This document shows, in pieces, positions 1-8,113 of a stretch of 64,000 nucleotides of DNA. Each line of letters opens with the position of its first letter. The first letter of the stretch is position 1. The DNA comes from Bacteroidota bacterium (lineage in GTDB: Bacteria; Bacteroidota; Bacteroidia; Cytophagales; Cytophagaceae), in contig JAEYZG010000062.1 of the NCBI GenBank assembly GCA_023428135.1, positions 434,001-498,000 of the forward strand. The letters run 5' to 3'. The notes beneath the pieces are model-generated. The model saw only the letters and a list, made by a program, of their open reading frames with translations, was not told where the DNA came from and made no database searches. The translations under genes were made by a program, and so were the position numbers.

Positions 1-1
1 T

Positions 2-1243
2 ACTATTTATGATGATTCGATAGACTTTAATCTTGGCACCTATTATAGATATGATTCATACCCTGGTAATGTAAATTACTATAATCAGTATCTTCATATT
101 CCGGCAAGTGTTCCAGCCGGAAATTACTACCTGATAGCAAAAACTGATGCTTTCAATTATGTCACTGAGACCAATGAATACAACAATACTGCATTTTCCA
201 GATTAAGAGTCATTACTCCAAATGTTGATTTATCTGTAAATACCCAAAGAGTAAATCCTGCGAAAGCAGTTGCAGGAAACACTGTTAATGTATCTGGATA
301 CTTATATAATCATGGTACTGAGTATTCATATTCTACTAACTTGAATTTCTATATCTCTAAATCAGGAAATATTGAGACTGATTCAGCATTCTATTTAGGT
401 TCTTATTATTCCAGCAGTGTATATCCGGAAGCATCTGTTCCGTTTAACCAAACACTTTATCTTCCTGAGTACCTTGCAGCCGGAGACTACTACATCGTAT
501 TTGTAGCTGATGCTGGTAATAATCAGCCTGAGATGAATGAGAACAATAACATTGTTTCTAAGAAAATTTCTATTGAAGCTGCAACAAGAGATCTGTTTGT
601 GAAGAGTGCATCTGTAAGCTCAAAGGCTACAGTAGAACAAACCGTTTATTTCAAAGCAACAATAAGTAATTCCGGAAATTCAGATGTATCATACTTCAAT
701 CTAGGATACTACCTGTCAAGTGATGAAACCCTTTCTTCTGAAGATATTTTTATAGGAACAATAGGTGTACCTGGTATGCTTTCAAAATCTTCTGTACCTG
801 TTTCAGGAGAGTTTAAAGTTCCATATTACATCTCTCAGGGAAGTTATAAACTATTGTTTGTAGCAGATAATTACAATCAGATAATTGAAACAAATGAGAC
901 GAACAATTCATTGGCTAAAGGACTTCAGGTAATCAATCCTTATGGTGACCAGAATAACGAAGATACTATATCTGCGCCTACATTTGCTGCACCAGCCATT
1001 GCAATATCAGTAGTACCTAATCCCGTTGGCGATTTCATCAACATAACTGTACAAACTACTGAGGCTTCAACCATTGCTACATATGAATTGTATGACAACT
1101 TTGGTAATAAATTCAAAGGAGGAAATCAGAATATTAACGATGGTAAATTTTCAATTCCTGCAAGTGATATTAAAACTGGTGTTTATCTTCTAAAAGTAGC
1201 CTATGAAGGCAAAGTTGAAACCATCAGAATCATTAAGGAATAA
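2..1243 (+). CDS. Secreted CARDB-repeat protein with T9SS C-terminal tail (5' end outside window)
   Basis: The reading frame is open from base 2, so only the C-terminal part is present (about 413 codons). It consists of repeated beta-rich modules of about 110-120 residues with recurring motifs such as 'LPEYLAAGDYYIVFVAD' and 'ETNETNNS', which are typical of CARDB cell-adhesion-like domains. The last 75 or so residues begin with 'VVPNPVGDFINI' and end 'GVYLLKVAYEGKVETIRI', the usual form of a type IX secretion sorting domain (Por_Secre_tail). The protein is therefore expected to be exported across the outer membrane and released or surface-attached. No enzymatic domain is visible in the part present; one could lie upstream of the window. 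An intrinsic terminator follows directly. Confidence 0.85.
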   Translation, partial: TIYDDSIDFNLGTYYRYDSYPGNVNYYNQYLHIPASVPAGNYYLIAKTDAFNYVTETNEYNNTAFSRLRVITPNVDLSVNTQRVNPAKAVAGNTVNVSGYLYNHGTEYSYSTNLNFYISKSGNIETDSAFYLGSYYSSSVYPEASVPFNQTLYLPEYLAAGDYYIVFVADAGNNQPEMNENNNIVSKKISIEAATRDLFVKSASVSSKATVEQTVYFKATISNSGNSDVSYFNLGYYLSSDETLSSEDIFIGTIGVPGMLSKSSVPVSGEFKVPYYISQGSYKLLFVADNYNQIIETNETNNSLAKGLQVINPYGDQNNEDTISAPTFAAPAIAISVVPNPVGDFINITVQTTEASTIATYELYDNFGNKFKGGNQNINDGKFSIPASDIKTGVYLLKVAYEGKVETIRIIKE

Positions 1244-1265
1244 AGGAAATAGCTAATAATTTTGG

Positions 1266-1298
1266 AAGAGGCCGTCCGTTTCAGACGGCCTCTTTTTT
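1266..1298 (+). terminator. Intrinsic terminator
   Basis: A perfect 11-bp stem (AAGAGGCCGTC, 1266-1276, with its complement at 1284-1294) and a 7-nt loop run directly into a T tract, 23 bases after the stop codon of the CARDB protein gene. Confidence 0.92.
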
Positions 1299-1300
1299 GT

Positions 1301-1573
1301 AAATACCTGGAAAAAGAGAGCGAGGAAATACTGAAAGAGATAAAAGAAGAAAATTCTTTATGTATTAAAAAAATATACAACCTGAAGAATTCTGATCTTT
1401 ATATAAATTTTAATCAAGCATGAAAATATGAAATCAAGGAGTTTGATATTCAAACAGGCAACCATCTGAATGTTTTATCTGTCTATAAGAAGAACTTGGT
1501 CCGAATATTGAGGATTTCTTTTAGTTTCAAAAATTCTTTTTCATTTATCGTGAAACCCCAGAGAGCGCTTTAG
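1301..1573 (+). pseudogene. Possible decayed ORF remnant
   Basis: This gap holds no intact gene, but one frame reads through about 90 codons with a single internal TGA at 1421-1423 and a TAG at 1571. The first part is lysine- and glutamate-rich ('KYLEKESEEILKEIKEEN'); the part after the stop reads 'KYEIKEFDIQTGNHLNVL'. No start codon with a convincing context and no recognised family. It could equally be chance open frame in AT-rich DNA. Confidence 0.25.
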
Positions 1574-1624
1574 AGTAAAAAACTCTTATGCCCCCTTCCC
1601 GGTTAGTTTATTAAATGTAATTAT

Positions 1625-2104
1625 ATGAATACCCAGGATCCACAAATTGAAAACAACAGCCTTTTTTGCCAGGAAGTAAAAGTAGCTTTTGAGCAACTGA
1701 TGACTCAGTTTTCCATGAATGTAAGTAAGGAATTAAAAGATGAGATCTATCTTGAATCCCGCTGGGCAGGTATATTTTTAGGCAAGGGCAATAATGAACT
1801 GACCATTTCTATATATAGCCCGAAAGGGAAAAGCAGATGGTATCCAAAGTTTTACCTTTCAGCATTTTTTGGACTTACAGGAAACAAAGTCGTCAATCAG
1901 CCTGAAGGTGAATCAGGCTTGAAAGAATTATGTAACCATGCGGATGAAATCAAAGAAAGTTTTGCATCCATTCTCAGGGGTGATTTTTCCTGGGGAGCTG
2001 ATTTTGAAAAATGGCTGGCTTTTTTAAAATTATGCAAAAAAGATCAGGATTGCGATTTACCCTCCTTTCTACAACTTGTTCATGAAGGCCATATTGAGCA
2101 ATAA
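1625..2104 (+). CDS. Hypothetical protein (159 aa)
   Basis: I do not recognise this protein. It has no signal peptide or membrane segment and looks like a soluble mixed alpha/beta protein: a helical N-terminus, a central stretch rich in aromatic residues ('KSRWYPKFYLSAFFGLTG'), and a C-terminal helical part with 'WGADFEKWLAFLKLCKK'. It stands alone between a possible decayed ORF and a lipoprotein gene about 100 bp downstream on the same strand. The ATG at 1625 is the only reasonable start. Confidence 0.6.
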   Translation: MNTQDPQIENNSLFCQEVKVAFEQLMTQFSMNVSKELKDEIYLESRWAGIFLGKGNNELTISIYSPKGKSRWYPKFYLSAFFGLTGNKVVNQPEGESGLKELCNHADEIKESFASILRGDFSWGADFEKWLAFLKLCKKDQDCDLPSFLQLVHEGHIEQ

Positions 2105-2208
2105 ACACAACCCCATCTGAATTTTTCCTGATCAATTAAACATTCTTTTATCTTTTTAATTTATTCCTTGTGACAGAATTGTAGCGCTTTTTAAATAAGC
2201 TTAAAACA

Positions 2209-3180
2209 ATGTTCAACAAGGGACAAATTTCACTTCTTCTTGGATTTCTTTTTTTAATTTCAGCAAGTTGTGTTGGAACCAAAAACAATAAAGCAGCCAG
2301 TAATTTTGATTCCGGATATTGTTCTCCTGCTATTAGCTACCATTATGACTCCACACTTTACCCTTTACCTACTCAGGAGGTTTTAAGCAGAAAAAATACA
2401 GGGGGGTTTAGCGCTCATACCCTTCTCGTTGCTAATGCGGCAGGCGTATTTGAGGAATTGTTAAAGCTAGATAGCATTAAAAAAATTTATGACAAGAATC
2501 CTACTGACTCCATAAGAATAAAATATATTAACTCTAAAAATAACGTCCTTACTCAGGTAATGCTCATTTCCACTGAAATTGAAAGCATTGCCGCAGAACT
2601 GGATTGCGAAGGAGAAAGGGCTGAAATATTAGCTGACTATCTTACTGAACGAGAAAACAGTCGGAATAACCTGCTAACTGTACTCTCTATTACTTCCGGT
2701 GCATTACTAACCATTGCAGGTACCCTTGCCAGCCAAAAACTAAATGATACACAACAGGATGCAATTGCCATTAGCGGAGGAGCAATCAGCGCTTCTTTCG
2801 GATTAAGTATATTATTCATTAAGACTCAAGTTAAATATTACCATAAAAGAAATTTGCTTGCCGAGATCTGGAATGATCCTAACCACTCAAAGATTTTTCC
2901 GCCCTCTATCTGGTATCTGCTCAAAGAACCTTTTTTCAGCAATACTCATGAATTTTCAATTGTACACAATATTAAGAAACGATGGAAAGAGCTAAAACTG
3001 GAAGCCGAAGGTTCTGAAGTATCTGACCAGGAAAAAGAACTTCTTTTTGGGATGGGAGGAACCTATACCAAAGGCCTGCTTCGGACCAGATCAAGTATGC
3101 TTAATGAAGTGCAGGCATCTATAAGACTCATGAACCAGGACCTGCAGGCTTTTATTTTGGAGATAACAATTCGATATTAA
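2209..3180 (+). CDS. Putative lipoprotein with two C-terminal-half membrane segments, unknown function
   Basis: The N-terminus 'MFNKGQISLLLGFLFLISASC' is a lipoprotein signal peptide with a lipobox ending at Cys21, so the protein should be lipid-anchored. Residues about 163-183 ('NLLTVLSITSGALLTIAGTL') and 186-207 are hydrophobic and glycine/alanine-rich and could form a membrane hairpin. The rest is charged and helical, with 'IKYINSKNNVLTQVMLISTE' before and 'IVHNIKKRWKELKLEAEG' after the hydrophobic pair. No known family recognised. It lies between an unknown ORF and a T9SS-exported protein, with no operon partner evident. Confidence 0.65.
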   Translation: MFNKGQISLLLGFLFLISASCVGTKNNKAASNFDSGYCSPAISYHYDSTLYPLPTQEVLSRKNTGGFSAHTLLVANAAGVFEELLKLDSIKKIYDKNPTDSIRIKYINSKNNVLTQVMLISTEIESIAAELDCEGERAEILADYLTERENSRNNLLTVLSITSGALLTIAGTLASQKLNDTQQDAIAISGGAISASFGLSILFIKTQVKYYHKRNLLAEIWNDPNHSKIFPPSIWYLLKEPFFSNTHEFSIVHNIKKRWKELKLEAEGSEVSDQEKELLFGMGGTYTKGLLRTRSSMLNEVQASIRLMNQDLQAFILEITIRY

Positions 3181-3316
3181 ATTTGATCTAACTTTATAAT
3201 TGTGTGACTTAATTTTTCCCTGAAAAGTAAAATCTTTCAAAGCCTTTCCCTTAGCTCCATACAGCTGTTTAACTTTTAGAATTGTATCTGGTTTTTTACT
3301 TCATATTGGTAATAAA

Positions 3317-5206
3317 ATGAAGTATCTGTTAACATCTTTGATTTCAATTTTATTTATTGCGATTGCATTAGATTTATCAGCACAAATAAAAGAATATTTT
3401 GAACTATCTTCCGGGAATACCGGTAATCCAACAGACTCCGCCAATCGTTTGCCCAAAATTACTCGCCAGCCAAAGAGTCTGAGAGTAGCCAAAACTTCCA
3501 ATGTTATATTTTCCGTGGATATTGAAGACAAGCCCCCCTACTCCTTTCAATGGAAGAAAAACGGAATCAACATTATTAAAGATGCTACATCTCGAAACTT
3601 AATTCTTTCTATAGTTCAGTTAAAAGATACTGGATATTATCATGTCGAAATCAGTAATGCCTTCGGTGTGACAAAGAGTGATACTGTTAAACTGGATATT
3701 GCGGATAATTTCCCTCCTAACGCTATGCTTATTAACCCAACTTTTGGAAATACATTCAGTATTGGAGACACCATAAGATTTTTGGGAGGTGGCAATGATT
3801 TTGAGAATGGCATTCTTAATAAATCTTCATTTCTTTGGAAACTTGAATTCCACCACAGTGGAAACAAAAAGGATCTCCCCTCCAAAACAATCATAACATC
3901 AGAAGGTATAAGAGAAGGATACTTTATCGTGCCAAACCTACAGATAACGAATGATAAGGCCTATTACAGGCTGTCTTTAACAGTGAGAGATCGGGACGGC
4001 TTTACAGATACAAAATACGTTGATATTACCCCTAAAAAAATTCAGATAAAATTATTAACCAATCCTCCTGGATTAAAGATTTCTCTGGATGGTTCAATAG
4101 TTGATTCCCCATACAGCTTTACAGATATTGCAGGAATTCCCCGGAACATTGGCAGTGTTGCAGATCAGATTGTGAATGGTAAAAGATACAGATTTGATCA
4201 TTGGGAACCAGTTGAATTAACCGAACAGGCAAAAATTTCACCTGGAGAAAGTACATCTTATACAGCTTTCTATACGCCGGTTCCAGAAGTGAATAAAATT
4301 TTCGCAAACAATTTTACTTTCGAGTCAAGGGATATGAGTAATAACTCTGATGAACAATATCTTGAAGACATTGCGATTGGTGCTTTATTGAAGGATACAC
4401 ATAATGTTTATTCCAACAAAGGATATATCCTTCGCGAATTCTGGACCAGCGTAAGGGGGACAACAGTAGATAAAATCCCCTATCAGTTGCCTCCTAATGG
4501 AAAAGTTCTCATTAATCAATTTGAAGGACCCGAAAATCTGATGGACAATTACGGTACAAGGATTAGCGGATATATCTATCCTCCGGTTTCTGGAACTTAT
4601 TATTTCTGGATAGCATCAGACGAGCAGGGTGAGTTGTGGCTTAGTAAAGATGACAGCATTGAACATAAGACTAAAATAGCTTATGTACCTACATCTTCAT
4701 TCTTTCAGGAATGGTCAAAATTTCCTGAACAAAAATCTGAAGGTATACATCTGGAAGTTGGCAAAAAATACTATATAGAAGCCCTTCACAAAGAAAGCCT
4801 GAAGATTGATCATATTTCGGTTGGTTGGAGACTGCCAGATGGTATACTAGAACGACCAATACCGGGAAACAGACTTTCGCCTTATATTACTCCATATGAA
4901 GAAACCGAAAATATAGAATTGATACCGGCCTTCGGAGCAGATTCTATTGCAAAAATTCTTGCATATATGGATCCTGCTGACAAAGGCACTATCACATTAA
5001 GCCTGCTTGGATATGTAGATGACCCACGTATACATATTTTAGTATTTGATTCAAAAGGAAAAAAACAATACAATGAAAAAACCACATGTGATATAACATC
5101 TGCCAGAACAGTCCTGCCTATCAAAGAAAGATTCAAACCAGGCGTGTATGTCATTCAGGTTGCAGTTGGGAATAAGCTGTTTTTCGAGAGAATATTGGTA
5201 AGATAA
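3317..5206 (+). CDS. Secreted Ig-like / PA14 domain protein with T9SS tail
   Basis: Residues 1-22 form a signal peptide ending 'ALDLSAQ'. Residues about 45-125 are an immunoglobulin-like domain (buried Trp in 'YSFQWKKNG', then 'LKDTGYYHVEISN'). A second beta-rich region spans about 135-240, a short PEGA-like module ('LLTNPPGLKISLDG') follows, and residues about 370-525 form a PA14-type carbohydrate-binding domain ('SGYIYPPVSGTYYFWIASDE', then 'EVGKKYYIEALHKE' and 'ISVGWRLPDG'). The C-terminal 80 residues resemble a T9SS sorting tail ('RFKPGVYVIQVAVGNKLFFE'). This is likely a surface or released sugar-binding protein; no catalytic domain is seen. Single gene, convergent with the emfourin gene. 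Confidence 0.85.
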   Translation: MKYLLTSLISILFIAIALDLSAQIKEYFELSSGNTGNPTDSANRLPKITRQPKSLRVAKTSNVIFSVDIEDKPPYSFQWKKNGINIIKDATSRNLILSIVQLKDTGYYHVEISNAFGVTKSDTVKLDIADNFPPNAMLINPTFGNTFSIGDTIRFLGGGNDFENGILNKSSFLWKLEFHHSGNKKDLPSKTIITSEGIREGYFIVPNLQITNDKAYYRLSLTVRDRDGFTDTKYVDITPKKIQIKLLTNPPGLKISLDGSIVDSPYSFTDIAGIPRNIGSVADQIVNGKRYRFDHWEPVELTEQAKISPGESTSYTAFYTPVPEVNKIFANNFTFESRDMSNNSDEQYLEDIAIGALLKDTHNVYSNKGYILREFWTSVRGTTVDKIPYQLPPNGKVLINQFEGPENLMDNYGTRISGYIYPPVSGTYYFWIASDEQGELWLSKDDSIEHKTKIAYVPTSSFFQEWSKFPEQKSEGIHLEVGKKYYIEALHKESLKIDHISVGWRLPDGILERPIPGNRLSPYITPYEETENIELIPAFGADSIAKILAYMDPADKGTITLSLLGYVDDPRIHILVFDSKGKKQYNEKTTCDITSARTVLPIKERFKPGVYVIQVAVGNKLFFERILVR

Positions 5207-5257
5207 GATAGTTTCAAACAACTTCATTTGGACATAGACATGGTCTTCATAGGAACA

Positions 5258-5563
5258 CTAGAATTTCCTGCTTAGCTTATTAAGAAAACCTATCAGCTCG
5301 GCTAAAGCTTCATCCTCTACAGGGTCTGAAACTCTGATTGTATTTTTATTCTCGCCATCAGTCACACTGATTGTATAGGTTTTTCTATCCGCACCTCTTT
5401 GGGGCACTTCATTATAAGAAACGCTAAAGAACCTGCACTTCTGTACAAGTTCCTTAGCCATCATTGAATCCTCATTACTTAATGAGTCTGTATTAATCAG
5501 TTTAGATCTGTTCAATCCCGGGAAATACGCAATCCCTCCATCTGATTTAAATTCAATGAGCAT
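5258..5563 (-). CDS. Emfourin-type inhibitor of the adjacent M4 metalloprotease
   Basis: A 101-residue protein starting 'MLIEFKSDGGIAYFPGLNRS' and containing 'FFSVSYNEVPQRGADRKTYT' followed by 'ISVTDGENKNTIRVSD'. This is the pattern of the protealysin-inhibitor (emfourin) family, small cytoplasmic proteins that bind and block protealysin-like M4 peptidases. The longer frame from 5614 would overlap the protease coding sequence by 60 bases; the ATG at 5563 overlaps its stop by only 11 bp, so I chose it. The overlap implies translational coupling of enzyme and inhibitor, the arrangement described for protealysin and emfourin in Serratia. Confidence 0.85.
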   Translation of the reverse strand: MLIEFKSDGGIAYFPGLNRSKLINTDSLSNEDSMMAKELVQKCRFFSVSYNEVPQRGADRKTYTISVTDGENKNTIRVSDPVEDEALAELIGFLNKLSRKF

Positions 5564-6656
5564 ATTGCAATGGTTCTTTAATGGATGCTTTAATACCCAC
5601 TTCGTTCCAGGCATTTTGTACAGCTTGTTCTTCCAGGCTACCCTGTCCGAATAGTCTTATTGCATTGTAAACTGTAAGATTTGCAAATCGTTTAAATCCT
5701 GTGTTAGCTCTTAATCTCGCATCTTTAAGAGTCTCATACCAGATTTTACCCACTCTTTCCCAGGCAAAACCTCCAATGTTGGTTGCTGCCAGATAAAATG
5801 CACGGTTTGGAATACCTGAATTGATATGCACCCCACCATTGTCTTCAAATGTATTCACGAAATCATTCATATGTCCGGGCTGAGGATCTTTCCCCAATAC
5901 TGGATCATCATAGGCAGAACCAGGATCACTCATAGATCTTAATGCCTTCCCATTTATCTTGTCAGAAAGCAGCTCTGCACCTATAAGCCAGTCCGCTTTA
6001 TCCGATGTCTGGTTAAGTTTATATTGTTTAACCATAGACCCGAAAACATCTGACATAGATTCATTCAGCGCACCTGCCTGATTGAAGTATACCAGTCCTG
6101 CTTCATCTTCAGTGACACCATGTGCCAATTCGTGTCCAATAACATCAAGCGAAATGGTAAATCTCTTGAAGAGATCATCGTCACCATCTCCGAATGTCAT
6201 CTTCTGCCCATCCCAGAAAGCATTATTGTATTCTTTCCCGAAATGCACAATACCTTGCAATGGCATCCCTTCATCATCTATAGAATGTCTTTCGAAAATA
6301 TTCCAGAAGAAATCATAAGTAATGCCAAGACCATCATATGCTTCATCAACAGCAGGATCATTGGTTGCAGGATCCCCTTCAAACCTCACTATCTTCCCTT
6401 CTGTGCTCTGCAAATTCTTAGCATCGATTATAGATCTCTGTTTTTTACCCGGACTAATCATAGTTACAGGACCTGTTCCTGCTAAAGAAGCATTGGTAAA
6501 ATTTCTCAATGCCCTGAAAGTGCTGTCATTAGCAAGAGTAGCCATCGCTTTCTGTCTTTGCTCCGAAGTGCCATTTTTTACGATGGCTTTGAGAATATGC
6601 GGAGCAAGGATACAGTGAATCGAATGCCTGTGATTAGGATCATGATTATTACACAT
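5553..6656 (-). CDS. Protealysin-like M4 (thermolysin family) metalloprotease
   Basis: A zinc metalloprotease of 367 residues. The zinc-binding and catalytic motif HELAH is at residues 175-179, the third zinc ligand Glu199 lies in 'GALNESMSDVFG', and the transition-state histidine is His277 in 'GGVHINSGIPNRAFYL'. There is no signal peptide; instead a short propeptide with 'HSIHCILAPHILKAI' corresponds to the compact precursor region of protealysin-like enzymes. These proteases are made as inactive precursors, mature by self-cleavage, and in other bacteria are linked to actin cleavage and host interaction; the role here is unknown. The gene is followed, with an 11-bp overlap, by its likely inhibitor. 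It is monocistronic or bicistronic; the upstream region is shared with the divergent modE-like gene. Confidence 0.95.
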   Translation of the reverse strand: MCNNHDPNHRHSIHCILAPHILKAIVKNGTSEQRQKAMATLANDSTFRALRNFTNASLAGTGPVTMISPGKKQRSIIDAKNLQSTEGKIVRFEGDPATNDPAVDEAYDGLGITYDFFWNIFERHSIDDEGMPLQGIVHFGKEYNNAFWDGQKMTFGDGDDDLFKRFTISLDVIGHELAHGVTEDEAGLVYFNQAGALNESMSDVFGSMVKQYKLNQTSDKADWLIGAELLSDKINGKALRSMSDPGSAYDDPVLGKDPQPGHMNDFVNTFEDNGGVHINSGIPNRAFYLAATNIGGFAWERVGKIWYETLKDARLRANTGFKRFANLTVYNAIRLFGQGSLEEQAVQNAWNEVGIKASIKEPLQYAH

Positions 6657-6815
6657 AATTAATTAATTTGTTCCTAATTAATTAAGCCTCATGGATTAAA
6701 ATTGTTGTATTCCACTCCTCCAGATCCCTTGAGGGACGGAAGAGTGGAACTATATATAAGTATATAAATTTTGGACATCACCCAATCTCCTCATCCATTT
6801 GACATAAAATTTAAA

Positions 6816-6858
6816 AATTAAGCATTTTTACTTAATTAAAATTAAGTATTTTTACTTA
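6816..6858 (+). promoter_or_regulatory. Tandem palindromic operator-like repeats upstream of the modE-like gene
   Basis: Two copies of a 19-bp sequence (AATTAAGYATTTTTACTTA; 6816-6834 and 6840-6858) differ at one base and are spaced 24 bp apart. Each holds an inverted repeat TAAGYA-TTTT-TACTTA, perfect in the second copy. They sit 31 bases before the start codon of the ModE-like regulator. A dimeric regulator binding side by side, possibly the ModE-like protein itself, would explain the arrangement; the identity of the binder is inference. Confidence 0.5.
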
Positions 6859-6888
6859 TTATTTTTTATTCCTTATGTTTACAAAACT

Positions 6889-7239
6889 ATGACGATGGAG
6901 AAAAAAGACTATCTGGTGAGTGGCCGTATCTGGGTCCAAAGCGGAGATGGAGCCTTTTTAGGTTCCGGAAGAGTAGAACTTTTAAAAAAAATCAAAGAGT
7001 ACGGTTCAATTACCCAAGCCGCTAAATCAATGAATATGGCTTATAGACATGCTTGGAGACTTATTGACTCCATGAATACAATGTCGGCTATTAAACTGGT
7101 TTCTACCAAAACAGGTGGCAAAAAAGGTGGTGGAGCCTTCCTTACAGAAGAAGGAGAAAAGGCTATTCACGAATTTGACAATCTGGAGAGAGCATTTAAT
7201 GAATTCCTTCAGGAACAATCCTCTAAAATAGTATTTTGA
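6889..7239 (+). CDS. ModE-like winged-helix regulator (N-terminal domain only)
   Basis: This 116-residue protein matches the DNA-binding domain of ModE/LysR-type winged-helix regulators: 'GSGRVELLKKIKEYGSITQA' then 'AKSMNMAYRHAWRLIDSMN', with a glycine-rich wing ('TGGKKGGGAFLTEEGEKAI'). It lacks the C-terminal molybdate-binding (TOBE/MOP) domains of full ModE, so any metal response would have to come from elsewhere. Two in-frame ATG codons (6889, 6895) are possible starts. The gene is followed after 45 bp by modA, so it probably regulates molybdate uptake; the repeats directly upstream suggest autoregulation. Confidence 0.85.
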   Translation: MTMEKKDYLVSGRIWVQSGDGAFLGSGRVELLKKIKEYGSITQAAKSMNMAYRHAWRLIDSMNTMSAIKLVSTKTGGKKGGGAFLTEEGEKAIHEFDNLERAFNEFLQEQSSKIVF

Positions 7240-7284
7240 TTTTTTTTATTTATCATTATTCCTAAAAAGGAATAGCTCAGCAAA

Positions 7285-8043
7285 ATGTTAACTAAGAATA
7301 TTCGGATACTAGTCCTTTTACTGGCATTAACCTTCAAAAGCTTTGCACAAAAGACAGTTACTGTAGCTGTTGCTGCTAATGCCCGGTTTGCTATGAAAGA
7401 AATTGAAAAAAACTTCGAAAAGGAAACAGGCATTCATCTGGAGCTGATTATAAACTCCTCCGGGAGAATAACAGCGCAGGTGAAAGAAGGCGCTCCTTTT
7501 GATATCTTTCTTTCAGCAGATATGCAGTTTCCAAATGCTTTATATAAAGAAGGCTTTACGATAACCAAACCTGAAGTGTATGCATACGGAAGCCTGGTAC
7601 TATGGTCAATGAGTAAGTTTGAAAATGGGCATATAAAAACTCTTCTTTTATCGGATAAATTTGATAAAGTAGCAATCGCCAATCCTAAGCTCGCCCCATA
7701 TGGGGAAGCAGCAATTGAAGTATTGAATTATTATAGTATATATAAGGCAATTGAACCCAGGATTGTTAACGGAGAAAGTATTTCACAGGTCAATCAATAT
7801 GTCTTATCCGGAGCTGCCGGACTTGGTTTTACGGCTAAATCAGTAGTATTAAGTCCTGAAATGAAAGACAAAGGTTACTGGATCGAAATTGATACAACAT
7901 CCTACAGTCCTATTGCCCAAGGGGTAGTTCTTTTAAAGAAGAGCAAAGTACAAAACTATAAAGAAGCTGAGCAATTTTATAAATACCTATTTTCTGAAAA
8001 GGCGAAAAGTGTTTTTATAAAATATGGTTACAGTATAAGATAG
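7285..8043 (+). CDS. modA: Molybdate ABC transporter periplasmic binding protein
   Basis: Residues 1-21 are a signal peptide ('ILVLLLALTFKSFAQ'). The mature protein begins 'KTVTVAVAANARFAMKEIEK' and contains 'INSSGRITAQVKEGAPFDIF' and 'LSADMQFPNALYKEG', which are the ligand-loop and hinge motifs of ModA. It should bind molybdate or tungstate in the periplasm and deliver it to a ModB/ModC channel and ATPase. Those genes are not next to it: a terminator follows and the next gene is convergent. The partners must be encoded elsewhere. Confidence 0.9.
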   Translation: MLTKNIRILVLLLALTFKSFAQKTVTVAVAANARFAMKEIEKNFEKETGIHLELIINSSGRITAQVKEGAPFDIFLSADMQFPNALYKEGFTITKPEVYAYGSLVLWSMSKFENGHIKTLLLSDKFDKVAIANPKLAPYGEAAIEVLNYYSIYKAIEPRIVNGESISQVNQYVLSGAAGLGFTAKSVVLSPEMKDKGYWIEIDTTSYSPIAQGVVLLKKSKVQNYKEAEQFYKYLFSEKAKSVFIKYGYSIR

Positions 8044-8070
8044 TAATAAGAGCTTATTTCAGGGATGGAA

Positions 8071-8113
8071 ACAATCCGGTTCAGAGCTTTATTCTGACCG
8101 GATTGTATTTTTT
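8071..8113 (+). terminator. Intrinsic terminator after modA
   Basis: Stem ACAATCCGGT (8071-8080) pairs with ACCGGATTGT (8097-8106), extended inward by CAGA/TCTG, and is followed by ATTTTTTA. It lies between two convergent genes. Confidence 0.85.

Noticed and set aside
5564..5614. Longer emfourin ORF starting at 5614
   Set aside because: It would overlap the protease coding region by 60 bases; the family begins at 'MLIEFKSDGG'.
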